Below the pieces are notes generated by a model. The model had not been told where the DNA came from and ran no database searches. It worked only from the letters and a program-made list of their open reading frames with translations. A program made the position numbers and the translations under genes. A stretch of DNA of 32,229 nucleotides. It comes from Clostridiales bacterium (lineage in GTDB: Bacteria; Bacillota; Clostridia; Christensenellales; Pumilibacteraceae). The stretch lies in the NCBI GenBank assembly GCA_022508405.1, contig JAFLVI010000001.1, positions 1 to 32,229 on the forward strand. Reading direction: 5' to 3'. Position 1 is the first letter of the stretch. Every line of letters starts with the position of its first letter. Shown here piece after piece: positions 7,903-17,232 of this stretch.

Positions 7903-9327
7903 ATGGACGAACAAAAGCAAAATCCGGATTTTAATATTGAAAGCGAATCAAAAGCGCCTGCGCCCGTCGACGCCGTGCCGCCTATAAGCGACATGATGCT
8001 TCCGCGCGATCAATTACCGCTTGTCGCCGTTAAACCCGAATTGCCGGCAGAGCCCGCGCATGTAACTAGGTTGGAAGACGACGGTGCGGATGAGAGCATG
8101 CACGGCGGATATGCGTCCGTAAAAGGCACACCTGTACACAAGCGAGAGAATCGACTTGTTTGGATTGTGATTGCCGTTATGACAATCATGTGCATTGCAG
8201 TGGGCATTTGCTCGTCAGTCATCACCGCAAGGCTGGTGCAAAAGGGTATGAAGCCATGGTATGTCAAATCGGACGGGGAAGTTCAGCAGCACATTTCCGC
8301 TATTGTAACCTTGCGCAAGGACAGCATTGTGGAAGTGCAGTGCGGTACTCTTAGCGGCAGCGGAATTGCAATGAAGCGAGACGGCAAAGAAGTTACGGTT
8401 TTGACCAATGCTCACGTTATTACTCAGTATGTGGACGGAGTCTTGTCCGTAAAGCCACAAGTGCGGTTTGCAGGCTATGACGATTTCTATATTGGAGACG
8501 TCAAGGGCTATGACGAGCATTACGACGTGGCGGTGATTATAGTTACCGTCGATGACGAACTTCCTATCTACGATATAGACGGCAGCTACGTTGTGTCGCC
8601 CGACGTAACGTTTAAAGAAGGCGACTATGTTGTTTCCATAGGCAATGCCATGAGCATGGGCATTGCTTCGTACGACGGCATAATATCGCGCAAGGCCGAA
8701 CTTTTCGACTGCGACAAACTGTTTGGAAAAGGCGGAACAAAGACCGTGCCGGTATTTCGTACCACAGCCGTAATCAACGCCGGCATGAGCGGCGGCGGCG
8801 TGTTTGATATGGAAGGCAGGCTTGTGGGACTGGGCACGTACAGAATGAGCAGTTCCGTCGACTTTAACCCCGATGACCCGTCAACTCATAATCCGGCGTT
8901 CGATGTGGAAAACACAGGCTTTGCCACGCCGATATCCATTGTGTATCCGGTGTATAAGCGCATACTCGCAAGCAGCGGCGGTCAGGTGGGATTGTTTTCG
9001 GTAGAGAACAAAAAAACAAATTCCGCCATAGGACAGGTGGACTTGTCGCAGATAGGCGTAACTTGCGAATATAAAAACGGCAAGCTTGTAGTAGTCGGCG
9101 CAAACAGCGGAAGCGGAATTCAAGTAGGCGATATTATTACCAAGATTGGAAATATCGAAGTCTATAAAAAGGTATCCGGCGTAGAAGTAGTAGCGGATAT
9201 CTGCGAGGTGACGGGAGCGTTTTTAAGGTATCACCGCAGCGGATCGGGCGACGTGCTTAAATTAACCGTTTTGCGCGGCGACGTAAGCAAAACCGCCACG
9301 TTTAACGGATTCCGTTATGCGATTTAG
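7903..9327 (+). CDS. Membrane-anchored HtrA/DegP-like trypsin-type serine protease with C-terminal PDZ-like domain
   Basis: Single TM (LVWIVIAVMTIMCIAVGICSSVI), His in TNAHVI, Asp in YDVAVI, Ser in NAGMSGGGVFD, PDZ-like SGSGIQVGDIITKIGNIEV. Confidence 0.85.
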   Translation: MDEQKQNPDFNIESESKAPAPVDAVPPISDMMLPRDQLPLVAVKPELPAEPAHVTRLEDDGADESMHGGYASVKGTPVHKRENRLVWIVIAVMTIMCIAVGICSSVITARLVQKGMKPWYVKSDGEVQQHISAIVTLRKDSIVEVQCGTLSGSGIAMKRDGKEVTVLTNAHVITQYVDGVLSVKPQVRFAGYDDFYIGDVKGYDEHYDVAVIIVTVDDELPIYDIDGSYVVSPDVTFKEGDYVVSIGNAMSMGIASYDGIISRKAELFDCDKLFGKGGTKTVPVFRTTAVINAGMSGGGVFDMEGRLVGLGTYRMSSSVDFNPDDPSTHNPAFDVENTGFATPISIVYPVYKRILASSGGQVGLFSVENKKTNSAIGQVDLSQIGVTCEYKNGKLVVVGANSGSGIQVGDIITKIGNIEVYKKVSGVEVVADICEVTGAFLRYHRSGSGDVLKLTVLRGDVSKTATFNGFRYAI

Positions 9328-10411
9328 CCGAAAGCTGTTTTTGTGTTTTGCGGCGATTGTTGCTTCGGCCGTAATGCTGTGCGGCTGCGGCATGGATATT
9401 ACTTCACCCGACATACAGCCGCATATTTCCGCGGCAAAATCCGCGCATGCCGTGCCCATAGACGGGTACGAGCAATTTATAATGCCCGAGTTTTCCGGAG
9501 CGCTTTCCGCCAAGCAGTATCGCGAGCGCGTTTCGCTTTTGTACGACGCTGTGGTGTATGACGGCAAAAAACCGGTTTTTATAGACGGCGATCCCGTCAA
9601 ACCGATATACGACACTGCGCATAATTTTTTGTCGACATACATTCACGACGAATGGGACGAATCGGTGCGCGAGATAAACACCGTGCATGCAATTCACGAC
9701 TGGCTGATTTACACTACCGACTACGACTTTGCGCTTTACGATTCGTACAAGGCGGGCGGCACCGACTATGCGGATAATCCCGCCTTCAACATAGACGGCG
9801 TGCTGTTAAACGGCAAGGCGGTGTGCGACGGACTGGCGCGGGCGTTTAACTTTTTGTGCGCTATGGAAGGGCTGCAAAGCGTGCGCGTTACCGGCTCGTT
9901 TGCGTCTTCGCTTCACGCATGGAACAAGGTGAAAATAGGCGGGGAGTGGCTAAACGTGGACGTCACGTCGGACGCGGTGCATTACGCCGTAAGCGGCAAA
10001 AGTTACAAGCAGATTGCGCACGGCTTTATGCTTGTGTGCGACGATACGCTAAAAAGCTTTGCGCCCAACGGACACGACTTTGTGGATACGCCGTTTACAG
10101 CAAACGCCGATTACGATTACTTTTCGGGCGAAATAATAAAGATAGGGAACAAAACGTATTCGCGCGTGGTTAAGTCGCAATCCGAGCTTAACGCAATTTT
10201 TTCCGCCGTGTCCGCGCAAAAGGGCAAGATAGGCAAGATAGAACTCAAGCTGGAATTTTCCGGCAAAACGCAGGTGAACAGCGCCGATATGTACTCCGCC
10301 GAAATACGCAAGGCGTACGGCAAGGTGGACAACATAGGTTTCGATATATCCAACGGCTACCCGTATTTTCGCTTTCCAAACGGAGTATATCTGTTTCTTA
10401 TCTACAAATGA
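9317..10411 (+). CDS. Transglutaminase-like domain lipoprotein
   Basis: Lipobox-like VMLCGCG; transglutaminase-type Cys (NGKAVCDGLARAFNFLC), His (HAWNKVKI) and Asp (NVDVTSD) motifs; overlaps the protease gene by 11 nt. Confidence 0.8.
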   Translation: MRFSRKLFLCFAAIVASAVMLCGCGMDITSPDIQPHISAAKSAHAVPIDGYEQFIMPEFSGALSAKQYRERVSLLYDAVVYDGKKPVFIDGDPVKPIYDTAHNFLSTYIHDEWDESVREINTVHAIHDWLIYTTDYDFALYDSYKAGGTDYADNPAFNIDGVLLNGKAVCDGLARAFNFLCAMEGLQSVRVTGSFASSLHAWNKVKIGGEWLNVDVTSDAVHYAVSGKSYKQIAHGFMLVCDDTLKSFAPNGHDFVDTPFTANADYDYFSGEIIKIGNKTYSRVVKSQSELNAIFSAVSAQKGKIGKIELKLEFSGKTQVNSADMYSAEIRKAYGKVDNIGFDISNGYPYFRFPNGVYLFLIYK

Positions 10412-10474
10412 AATTTGTAGATAAGAAACAATTCGTAATTCGGAATTAAGAATTAGAAAAGGTTGAAAAATAAA

Positions 10475-10499
10475 ACCGACACCGCAACGCGGTGTCGGT
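10475..10499. terminator. Putative bidirectional terminator between the transglutaminase gene and acp
   Basis: ACCGACACCGC-aac-GCGGTGTCGGT perfect 11-bp stem with T-rich/A-rich flanks. Confidence 0.7.
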
Positions 10500-10516
10500 A
10501 ATTGTTTTTAAAAGTT

Positions 10517-10735
10517 TTATTTTTCCAGCATGTCGCTAAGGTCGCCGACGGTTACGATTTTGTCCATTACGTCGTCGTCCAGCGTTTTGCCAGTTTCGGA
10601 TTCCAGACTGAACATAAGTTCCATCAGCGCGAGTGAGTCGGCTTTTAGGTCGTCCTTAAAAGTGGTTTCGCGTGTGATTTTGCTTGCGTCTATTCCAAAG
10701 TAGTCGGCAAGCTCTTGTTGGATTTTTTCAAACAT
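10517..10735 (-). CDS. Acyl carrier protein
   Basis: MFEKIQQELADYFGIDASKITRETTFKDDLKADSLALMELMFSLE, with the phosphopantetheine Ser in DSL. Confidence 0.88.
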   Translation of the reverse strand: MFEKIQQELADYFGIDASKITRETTFKDDLKADSLALMELMFSLESETGKTLDDDVMDKIVTVGDLSDMLEK

Positions 10736-10753
10736 GATATATCTCCTTTTTGA

Positions 10754-12406
10754 TTAAAATTTCTTTTTGAGAACCGCGCCTTCCGCGGCGGTGGTGACTA
10801 GATTTTGATACCTTAACAGCCAGCCTGTGGCGTTGGGGTCTTTGGGACGAAGCTTTTTTTGTCTGGCCTGAAGCTCCTTTGCGGGAACTTCCAGCGACAC
10901 CTTGCCGCCCGCTATGTCTATTTTGATTATATCGCCGTCCTTGACGAGCGCAATCTTGCCGCCGTCCGCAGCCTCGGGGCAGACGTGGCCTATTACCGTG
11001 CCGCGCGTTACGCCGGATATCCTGCCGTCCGTGACTATTGCCACGTCGTCTTCAAGACCCATGCCGACTATTGCCGCCGCCGCGGCGATCATTTCGCGCA
11101 TGCCAGGGCCGCCCTTAGGTCCTTCGTAGCGAATTACCACTACGTCGCCCTTTTTGATTCTGCCCGAATATATGGCTTCTACGGCGTCTTCTTCGCGGTC
11201 GAAGCACTTTGCTTTGCCGCTTATTGTGCCTTTGCTTGCATTTGTGCGCTTTGCCAGCGCGCCCATTTCCGCAAGGTTGCCTTTTAATACAGCTATGCCG
11301 CCGGTAGCGATCGGATTATCTATCTTGTGTATTACCGCGCTGTCCTTTACGTGCGCATGCTCGTAAAGGTCGGAAAGCGAACTGCCTGAAACGGTGCGCA
11401 GCGAGCCGTCTATAAGGTTGCTTTTTGCAAGTTCGTGCAACACCGCTTGCACGCCGCCCGCGCGGTGGAAGTCCGCCATGTCCGCCTCGCCGTACGGCTG
11501 AAGGGATACAAGCGTGGGGGTAGCGCTCGATACGGTTTGAACATAGTCAAGGTTAAGCGGGATATTGCATTCCGCGGCAACCGCCATTAAATGCAAGACC
11601 GTGCCCGCCGAGCCGCCTAGCGCCGAGTCTAACCTAAGCGCGTTGGTAAATGCGCGCTTATTGAGTATCATTTTGGGCGTTTCCGCATTGCGCACTAGAT
11701 CGCAAACGCAAAGTCCGCTTGTTTTGGCAATGCGCGTGCGCTCACTGCCGATAGCCGGCGCCGTTCCGTTGCCGGCAAGCGCCATACCCAGCGCTTCCAG
11801 TACGCAACCCAAAGGATTGGCCGCATACATGCCGTTTGCACTGCCCGCCGCGGAGCAGGCTATTGCTTCGGCATTTGTCAATTCGTCAAGGCTAACGGAT
11901 CCGCGCTTTACATTGCCTACGCCTTCGTACAAAGACGCAAATCCGATTTTTTTGCCGTTTAGTATGCCGCTTTCCATGGGGCCGCCCGTCACGAATACGG
12001 ACGGAATGTTTACGCGCGCCGCGCCCATAAGCATGCCCGCAACGGCGTTTTTGCTGTTTGGAATAAACACCGCGCCGTCAAACCCGTGCGAGATGAGCAT
12101 TGTTTCCACGCTGTCGGCAATCAGTTCGCGCGTGGGCAGGGAGTAGCGTAGCCCTGCGCCGCCCGCCGCTATGCCGTCGCACACGCTGATAGACGGAAGC
12201 GTTACCGGCGTGCAACCGCCCGCGCAAATGCCACGCTTGACCGCATCCGCTATTTCGTCCAAATGCATATGCCCCGGCACAATGTCCGAGCGCGAAGAAA
12301 TTACGGCGATGAGCGGCTTGTTCAGCTCTTCGTCCGTAAGCCCGAGCGCCTTGAGCATGGCACGTTGCGGCGCTTTTTCCATTCCTGTGTAAAGTTCCTG
12401 CGACAT
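10754..12406 (-). CDS. ilvD: Dihydroxy-acid dehydratase
   Basis: [79 protein letters not shown]. Confidence 0.95.
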   Translation of the reverse strand: MSQELYTGMEKAPQRAMLKALGLTDEELNKPLIAVISSRSDIVPGHMHLDEIADAVKRGICAGGCTPVTLPSISVCDGIAAGGAGLRYSLPTRELIADSVETMLISHGFDGAVFIPNSKNAVAGMLMGAARVNIPSVFVTGGPMESGILNGKKIGFASLYEGVGNVKRGSVSLDELTNAEAIACSAAGSANGMYAANPLGCVLEALGMALAGNGTAPAIGSERTRIAKTSGLCVCDLVRNAETPKMILNKRAFTNALRLDSALGGSAGTVLHLMAVAAECNIPLNLDYVQTVSSATPTLVSLQPYGEADMADFHRAGGVQAVLHELAKSNLIDGSLRTVSGSSLSDLYEHAHVKDSAVIHKIDNPIATGGIAVLKGNLAEMGALAKRTNASKGTISGKAKCFDREEDAVEAIYSGRIKKGDVVVIRYEGPKGGPGMREMIAAAAAIVGMGLEDDVAIVTDGRISGVTRGTVIGHVCPEAADGGKIALVKDGDIIKIDIAGGKVSLEVPAKELQARQKKLRPKDPNATGWLLRYQNLVTTAAEGAVLKKKF

Positions 12407-12474
12407 AAAAACTTCCTTTATTGATATACTTTATTTTAACACTAACGCCGCCGTTTGTCAATTTTTAAACAACA

Positions 12475-12509
12475 AAAAAGGACTAAAACAATGCGTTTAA
12501 GTCCTTTTT
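12475..12509 (-). terminator. Putative terminator downstream of the 12538-12852 gene
   Basis: AAAAAGGACT ... AGTCCTTTTT inverted repeat. Confidence 0.6.
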
Positions 12510-12537
12510 ATGCCCATTTTTTACTGTTTTTTGGATT

Positions 12538-12852
12538 TTACAGCATCAGCGGGATGTTATTGTTGGCAAAAATGTAGTTGTAAACCGTAGGAACGCGAAT
12601 GGCTATTGCGCTTGCTATCAGGAATAACGCCAGCGTCAAAAACACCAAACGCAAAATCCAGCTTTGCGTCCACCCCAGCGCGTTGTACAGCACCACTACG
12701 TACATAAGGCACAGCACCACCGTGCGCGTTATTGCCATGGCGGTTATTACACCTTCGGGCACCGAGTTGTACGCCATTATCCAAGATATCACCCATAGCA
12801 CTGCGTACGCGACTAAAATTATAACCGATAACGTTCTGTCAAGTTTTTTCAT
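12538..12852 (-). CDS. Small integral membrane protein, function unknown
   Basis: Three to four predicted hydrophobic segments; AAGGAG SD upstream of ATG on the minus strand. Confidence 0.6.
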   Translation of the reverse strand: MKKLDRTLSVIILVAYAVLWVISWIMAYNSVPEGVITAMAITRTVVLCLMYVVVLYNALGWTQSWILRLVFLTLALFLIASAIAIRVPTVYNYIFANNNIPLML

Positions 12853-13019
12853 GATTAACTCCTTGTCTTAATTATAAACATTATAGCACTTAATTCTTAA
12901 AAAACAATATGAGCAAGATTAGAAAACGATTAGAAATGCAACGCCGCCTATACGCATGCGGTTGACAATGATTCGGGCAGGGTATATAATGACTATACGT
13001 TTGCGCAAAGGAGAAGGTT

Positions 13020-13514
13020 ATGAAGGTTTTGTCTAAGCAGAATAATTCGCATATGTGCCTTATTTGCGGCATGGAAAACACCGCGGGAGTGCGCGGTCAG
13101 TTTTACAATATGGAAGACGGATCGGTGGGCGCACTGTTTACATTCCGCTCCGAACACCAAAGCTACCCGGGAAGAGTGCACGGCGGAATGCTTGCCACCA
13201 TGATTGACGAGCTTGCGGGCAGAGTGCTTTGGACAGATCATCCCGACCTAATCGCCGTCACTATGGACATAAACGTAAAGTACCGCAAGCCCGTGCCGTA
13301 CGACGTGCCGCTCAAGGGTAGGGGCATGTATGTGGAAAAGCTGTCGCGCGCGTATTCCGCAAAGTGCTATGTTATGGATATGGACGGAAATATCCTTGCC
13401 GACGGCGAAGCCAAGTACTTGATTTTGCCTGCGGAAAAGGTTTCCCCCGATACGACCTTGCAAAAGGAACTTGATATTTACATACCGGACGACGTGACGG
13501 AAATAGAATTTTAA
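13020..13514 (+). CDS. PaaI-type hotdog-fold thioesterase
   Basis: YPGRVHGGMLATMIDELAGRVLW hotdog motif; TTGACA-17-TATAAT promoter and AGGAG SD. Confidence 0.82.
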   Translation: MKVLSKQNNSHMCLICGMENTAGVRGQFYNMEDGSVGALFTFRSEHQSYPGRVHGGMLATMIDELAGRVLWTDHPDLIAVTMDINVKYRKPVPYDVPLKGRGMYVEKLSRAYSAKCYVMDMDGNILADGEAKYLILPAEKVSPDTTLQKELDIYIPDDVTEIEF

Positions 13515-13559
13515 TTCTGAATTCGGAATTCGGAATTAAGAGTGAGCCGCTAAAACGGC
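13514..13559 (+). repeat. Heptad array plus variant hairpin module
   Basis: ATTCTGA ATTCGGA ATTCGGA ATTAAGA ... GAGCCGctaaaaCGGCATTAA starting at the thioesterase stop codon. Confidence 0.8.
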
Positions 13560-13564
13560 ATTAA

Positions 13565-13595
13565 AAAAACGGACGTGAAAATCACGTCCGTTTTT
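13565..13595. terminator. Bidirectional terminator between the thioesterase and rubrerythrin genes
   Basis: AAAAACGGACGTGA-aaa-TCACGTCCGTTTTT perfect inverted repeat. Confidence 0.88.
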
Positions 13596-13617
13596 GCTTT
13601 GGTTTAAATTTATTCGA

Positions 13618-14142
13618 TTATTTGCCGAAGTAGCGTTTAAGAAGACCCGCAAAGCCGGCGCCGTGACGAGCCTCGTCCTTTGCCATTTCGTGCACGGTGT
13701 CGTGAATGGCGTCGTAGCCGAGTTCTTTAGCGCGCTTAGCCAGCATGAGCTTGCCTTCGCAAGCGCCCGCTTCCGCCGCCGCTCTGAGCTCAAGATTCTT
13801 CTTGGTGGAATCGGTAACCACTTCGCCCAAAAGTTCGGCAAACTTGGAAGCGTGATCTGCCTCCTCGTAAGCGTAGCGTTTGTATGCTTCGGCGATTTCC
13901 GGATAGCCTTCGCGTTCGGCAACGCGCGCCATGGCAAGGTACATGCCCACCTCGGTGCATTCACCCATAAAGTTGGCCTTAAGCCCTTCCGTGACTTCCT
14001 TGTCCTCGACCTTACCGTCGCCCACGTGGTGCTCGCAAGCAAACTTTGCTTCGACTACGGGCACAAATTTTGTCGCCTTGCAGACGGGGCAGACGTCCAC
14101 GCCGTCTTCTACGATTTCACCGCAAACTGCGCATCTTTTCAT
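13618..14142 (-). CDS. Rubrerythrin with N-terminal rubredoxin-like domain (reverse-rubrerythrin architecture)
   Basis: [22 protein letters not shown]-terminal CxxC pair, then diiron-type motifs ([41 protein letters not shown]). The ORF-track start upstream is likely spurious; AGGAG SD precedes this ATG. Confidence 0.88.
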   Translation of the reverse strand: MKRCAVCGEIVEDGVDVCPVCKATKFVPVVEAKFACEHHVGDGKVEDKEVTEGLKANFMGECTEVGMYLAMARVAEREGYPEIAEAYKRYAYEEADHASKFAELLGEVVTDSTKKNLELRAAAEAGACEGKLMLAKRAKELGYDAIHDTVHEMAKDEARHGAGFAGLLKRYFGK

Positions 14143-14251
14143 GTTTATGTAACTCCTTTTGTAAGAATTTTTTGTTAAAGTATTTATAGCATAAACCCTT
14201 TGGTTTGTCAATCGTTTTTGTGCGACTGCTTGCTTTTGCGTCGGCAAAGAT

Positions 14252-14280
14252 TTGACATTTTTTTGTTGCGGTGCTATGAT
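14252..14280 (+). promoter_or_regulatory. Sigma-A-type promoter of MATE transporter gene
   Basis: TTGACA (14252-14257), 17-nt spacer, TATGAT (14275-14280). Confidence 0.8.
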
Positions 14281-14286
14281 GATTTT

Positions 14287-15738
14287 GTGAGCGATACGCA
14301 GGAGAAAAATATAGAAAATACCGGTACGGCAAAACACAAGCAAATGGATATGCTTAACGGCCCTATGCTTAAGAATATCCTTATTTTTGCGTTGCCGCTG
14401 GCGCTGTGCGGAATATTGCAACAGCTTTTTACTTCCGCCGATATGGCGGTTGTTTTTTGGTTTGACGGGAGCGTTGCGCAAAGTGCGGTCAACAGCAACG
14501 GCGCTTTGGTCAACCTGCTTATAAATCTGTTTTCCGGAATGTCGGTGGGCGTTACGGTGCTGATTGCCGCATATGTCGGCAAAAAACAGACTGACGACCT
14601 GCACAGCGTTGTTTTTACTTCGCTTGTTATCGCTACGGTCAGCGGCGTCATCTTGCTTGGTTTGGGCATAGGTGTTTCCGCGCCGCTGTTAAAGGCGATG
14701 AATACGCCCAAGGACGCGCTTCCGCTGGCTACAAAGTACCTGCGCATTTATTTTATAGGCATGCCGTTTCTTATGGTTTACAACTTTGGCGCGGCGGTGT
14801 TGCGCGGAGTGGGGGACACCAAAAAAGCGCTTATTATTCTTTTGGTGACAGGCGTGCTAAACGTCGGGCTTAACGTGCTGTTTGTGGCGGCGTTTAAAAT
14901 GAGCGTTGCCGGCGTTGCGCTGGCTACCGTAATATGCAACATCGCTTCCGCCGCACTCGTTATGGTGTTTATAATGAAGGACGGACTGTTTAAGATACGC
15001 AAGTCTTCGCGCGTCAAAAAAGATTATATTTTAAGTATTGTAAAAATCGGAATGCCTGCCGGTCTGCAAGGCGTGGTGTTTTCGGTCGCCAACGTGCTTA
15101 TTCAGTCGGCGGTTAATGGATTCGGCGCACAGGCGGTTGCGGGCAACGGCGACGCTGTCAACTTTGAAATGTACGTTTACTTTTTTATAAACGGGTTTGC
15201 GCAAGCCACCGTTACATTTTTCGGACAGAACTACGCGGCGGGCAAATTCGACCGGTGCAAACAGGTTTTTAAAATCAATATGCTTTGCTCGCTTGTGATT
15301 TCGGGCGTGCTGAGCGCTCTGTTTGTACCGCTGGCAAAAGTGTTTATTCGCATTTACACCAACGACGGTGTTGCAATAAAGTTTGCCGTTATGCGAATGT
15401 GGTGCGTGCTGTCCGGATCTTTGCTGTCCTGTTTGTACGAAATCCCCGGCGGTGCGCTTCGCGGCATGGGACACTCCATGCTGCCTGCGGTGTTTACCGT
15501 AATCGGATCGTGCGTGCTGCGCATAATTTGGATTTACACCGTATTCGCCGCGCACAAGGTGTTTTGGCTGTTGATTATTATATATCCGATTAGCTGGCTG
15601 GTAACTGGACTCGCCATGATTATAAGCTACTACATAATCTGCGTTAAGGCCGGTTTTTATGCGCGCAATCAGCAATCGGAAACAATCGAAACAGAAGACG
15701 TTATACTCGAAAATTCGGATATTGACATAGCGGTGTGA
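14287..15738 (+). CDS. MATE-family multidrug/Na+ antiporter
   Basis: [35 protein letters not shown]...[28 protein letters not shown]; about 12 TM. GTG start proposed from promoter position. Confidence 0.88.
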   Translation: MSDTQEKNIENTGTAKHKQMDMLNGPMLKNILIFALPLALCGILQQLFTSADMAVVFWFDGSVAQSAVNSNGALVNLLINLFSGMSVGVTVLIAAYVGKKQTDDLHSVVFTSLVIATVSGVILLGLGIGVSAPLLKAMNTPKDALPLATKYLRIYFIGMPFLMVYNFGAAVLRGVGDTKKALIILLVTGVLNVGLNVLFVAAFKMSVAGVALATVICNIASAALVMVFIMKDGLFKIRKSSRVKKDYILSIVKIGMPAGLQGVVFSVANVLIQSAVNGFGAQAVAGNGDAVNFEMYVYFFINGFAQATVTFFGQNYAAGKFDRCKQVFKINMLCSLVISGVLSALFVPLAKVFIRIYTNDGVAIKFAVMRMWCVLSGSLLSCLYEIPGGALRGMGHSMLPAVFTVIGSCVLRIIWIYTVFAAHKVFWLLIIIYPISWLVTGLAMIISYYIICVKAGFYARNQQSETIETEDVILENSDIDIAV

Positions 15739-15856
15739 TGTGATATAATATAATAAGTCGCTATTATGGACAGAATTGTCAATACCGAAAAACGGTAAAG
15801 ACACAAAACAACCAATCTGTGATTGTGATATAATAGAAAGGCAGAGGTTAACCGTT

Positions 15857-16681
15857 ATGACGCGAAAGATAAGACTGACGTGGCTATTCCGCGCTATGGC
15901 AATCCCGCTTGCCGTGGGCGTTGTTTTTTTGCTTTGCGGCTTAAAGTTAAATATAAGGCCTTTGATGATAACAGGCATTGTCGTGTTTGTCGTGGGCACG
16001 GCGTGCGGCGTGGCAATAAAGATAATTTCCAGACATCCGCCGATAAAGCTTGTAAAGCGGTGGAAGGCATACATAGCGCTGAAAGAAGATCCGATCACCG
16101 ATTACGCCGCCGAACTGGATATGATCGACGGCAACTACCGCGCGGACAAGAGCAAGGACAAAAACATTTTCGACAAGCCCGTAATCAACGACGTACAGTC
16201 GTTTTGCGATTTTTCAGCACTGCAAAACGGAAAACTTTATTACGGATACCTTATGCGTGCCAACGAGAAGTTGTTTTTGCCGTCCGAAAATATCGACGAA
16301 GCTTTTCCCGCTATGCTTCTTTACAGCCGCGACGAGTACTACAAGGTTAATCCGCAAGAGCTTATAAAAATCGTTGACGCGCTTTACGCGGACAAGGATA
16401 ACAACTTTTTGCGCTACGAAACGCTGTACCATTTTAACGAGCTGCTGGACAAAGGCCTGACGGACGGCAGGGAAGTGTTTGTTACCGACGTGCTTGCTTG
16501 CCGCGCGCACCTGCCCATGGGAATGCTTGGGAACTTGCGCATTATTCCGATTATTGCCGACCCCGAAAAGAGCAAGTCTTGTTTTGTGGTGGATTGTAAG
16601 TACTGGACAAACAGGTTTATTCATGCTTATATCACCGCCGGCGTGGACGAACCAAATACCTTACCCAAAGACTCGGACTAA
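15857..16681 (+). CDS. Hypothetical protein with two N-terminal TM segments and a soluble C-terminal domain
   Basis: ORF with GAGGT SD; no family recognised. Confidence 0.7.
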   Translation: MTRKIRLTWLFRAMAIPLAVGVVFLLCGLKLNIRPLMITGIVVFVVGTACGVAIKIISRHPPIKLVKRWKAYIALKEDPITDYAAELDMIDGNYRADKSKDKNIFDKPVINDVQSFCDFSALQNGKLYYGYLMRANEKLFLPSENIDEAFPAMLLYSRDEYYKVNPQELIKIVDALYADKDNNFLRYETLYHFNELLDKGLTDGREVFVTDVLACRAHLPMGMLGNLRIIPIIADPEKSKSCFVVDCKYWTNRFIHAYITAGVDEPNTLPKDSD

Positions 16682-16696
16682 ATTAAAGGTGCGATT

Positions 16697-17005
16697 ATGA
16701 GAAAACTGACGGTAAAACGCAAGTGGAGCATTGTGGAGTGCTTTCCCAAAATCTATCTGTACGTGCAGTGCGAAAGAAAGCATTCCACACACAACGTAAA
16801 CGGAAATTACTTTATACGCATCCGCATCAAAAACGGCAAGACCGTCACGGCGGATATTACGGACGAGCCTACTATTATAATGATAGGCTCTAACACGGCA
16901 TACACTCCGTACACCGTCCCCGCGGGTACGGACGACGTTAACCTGCTTACAAAACCGCACTACAGTCCCGCAAAGGGCAACCCGTTCACTTTTGAGAAAT
17001 GTTAA
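16697..17005 (+). CDS. Hypothetical small protein (102 aa)
   Basis: ORF 16 nt downstream of the previous gene, AAAGGTG SD-like sequence; no family recognised. Confidence 0.6.
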   Translation: MRKLTVKRKWSIVECFPKIYLYVQCERKHSTHNVNGNYFIRIRIKNGKTVTADITDEPTIIMIGSNTAYTPYTVPAGTDDVNLLTKPHYSPAKGNPFTFEKC

Positions 17006-17190
17006 TCGGCTGTCTGACGCCAAAAGCCCAAGCGCCGCATTTTTGGCTATTTTGCCCCGTATGTCGCTTGACGTACGGCAAGGGTACGCCTGCGCTCCAT
17101 AAGTGTCAAACTATCTCAAAACTTCGGTGCTTGGGACAAGCAAATAGGCGATATTTGCCACTGACACCTTTTGGCGCCGCCGCCGTTAAC
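17001..17190. other. Structured intergenic element (candidate ncRNA or small palindromic element)
   Basis: Outer arms GTTAAtCGGC...GCCGTTAAC and CGCCAAAAG (17018-17026)/CTTTTGGCG (17168-17176), with several internal perfect hairpins. Confidence 0.55.
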
Positions 17191-17232
17191 ATAATGCGAT
17201 TTTGTTAACGATTTTTGCACGGAAACTGTCCT

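Noticed and set aside
14143-14604. N-terminal extension of the rubrerythrin ORF
   Set aside because: The rubredoxin-type start MKRCAVCG at 14142 has a good SD and promoter; the extension runs antisense to the MATE gene.
16999-17208. 69-aa plus-strand ORF
   Set aside because: Lies in the highly palindromic 17001-17190 element and starts inside the upstream gene; no SD and no recognisable domain.
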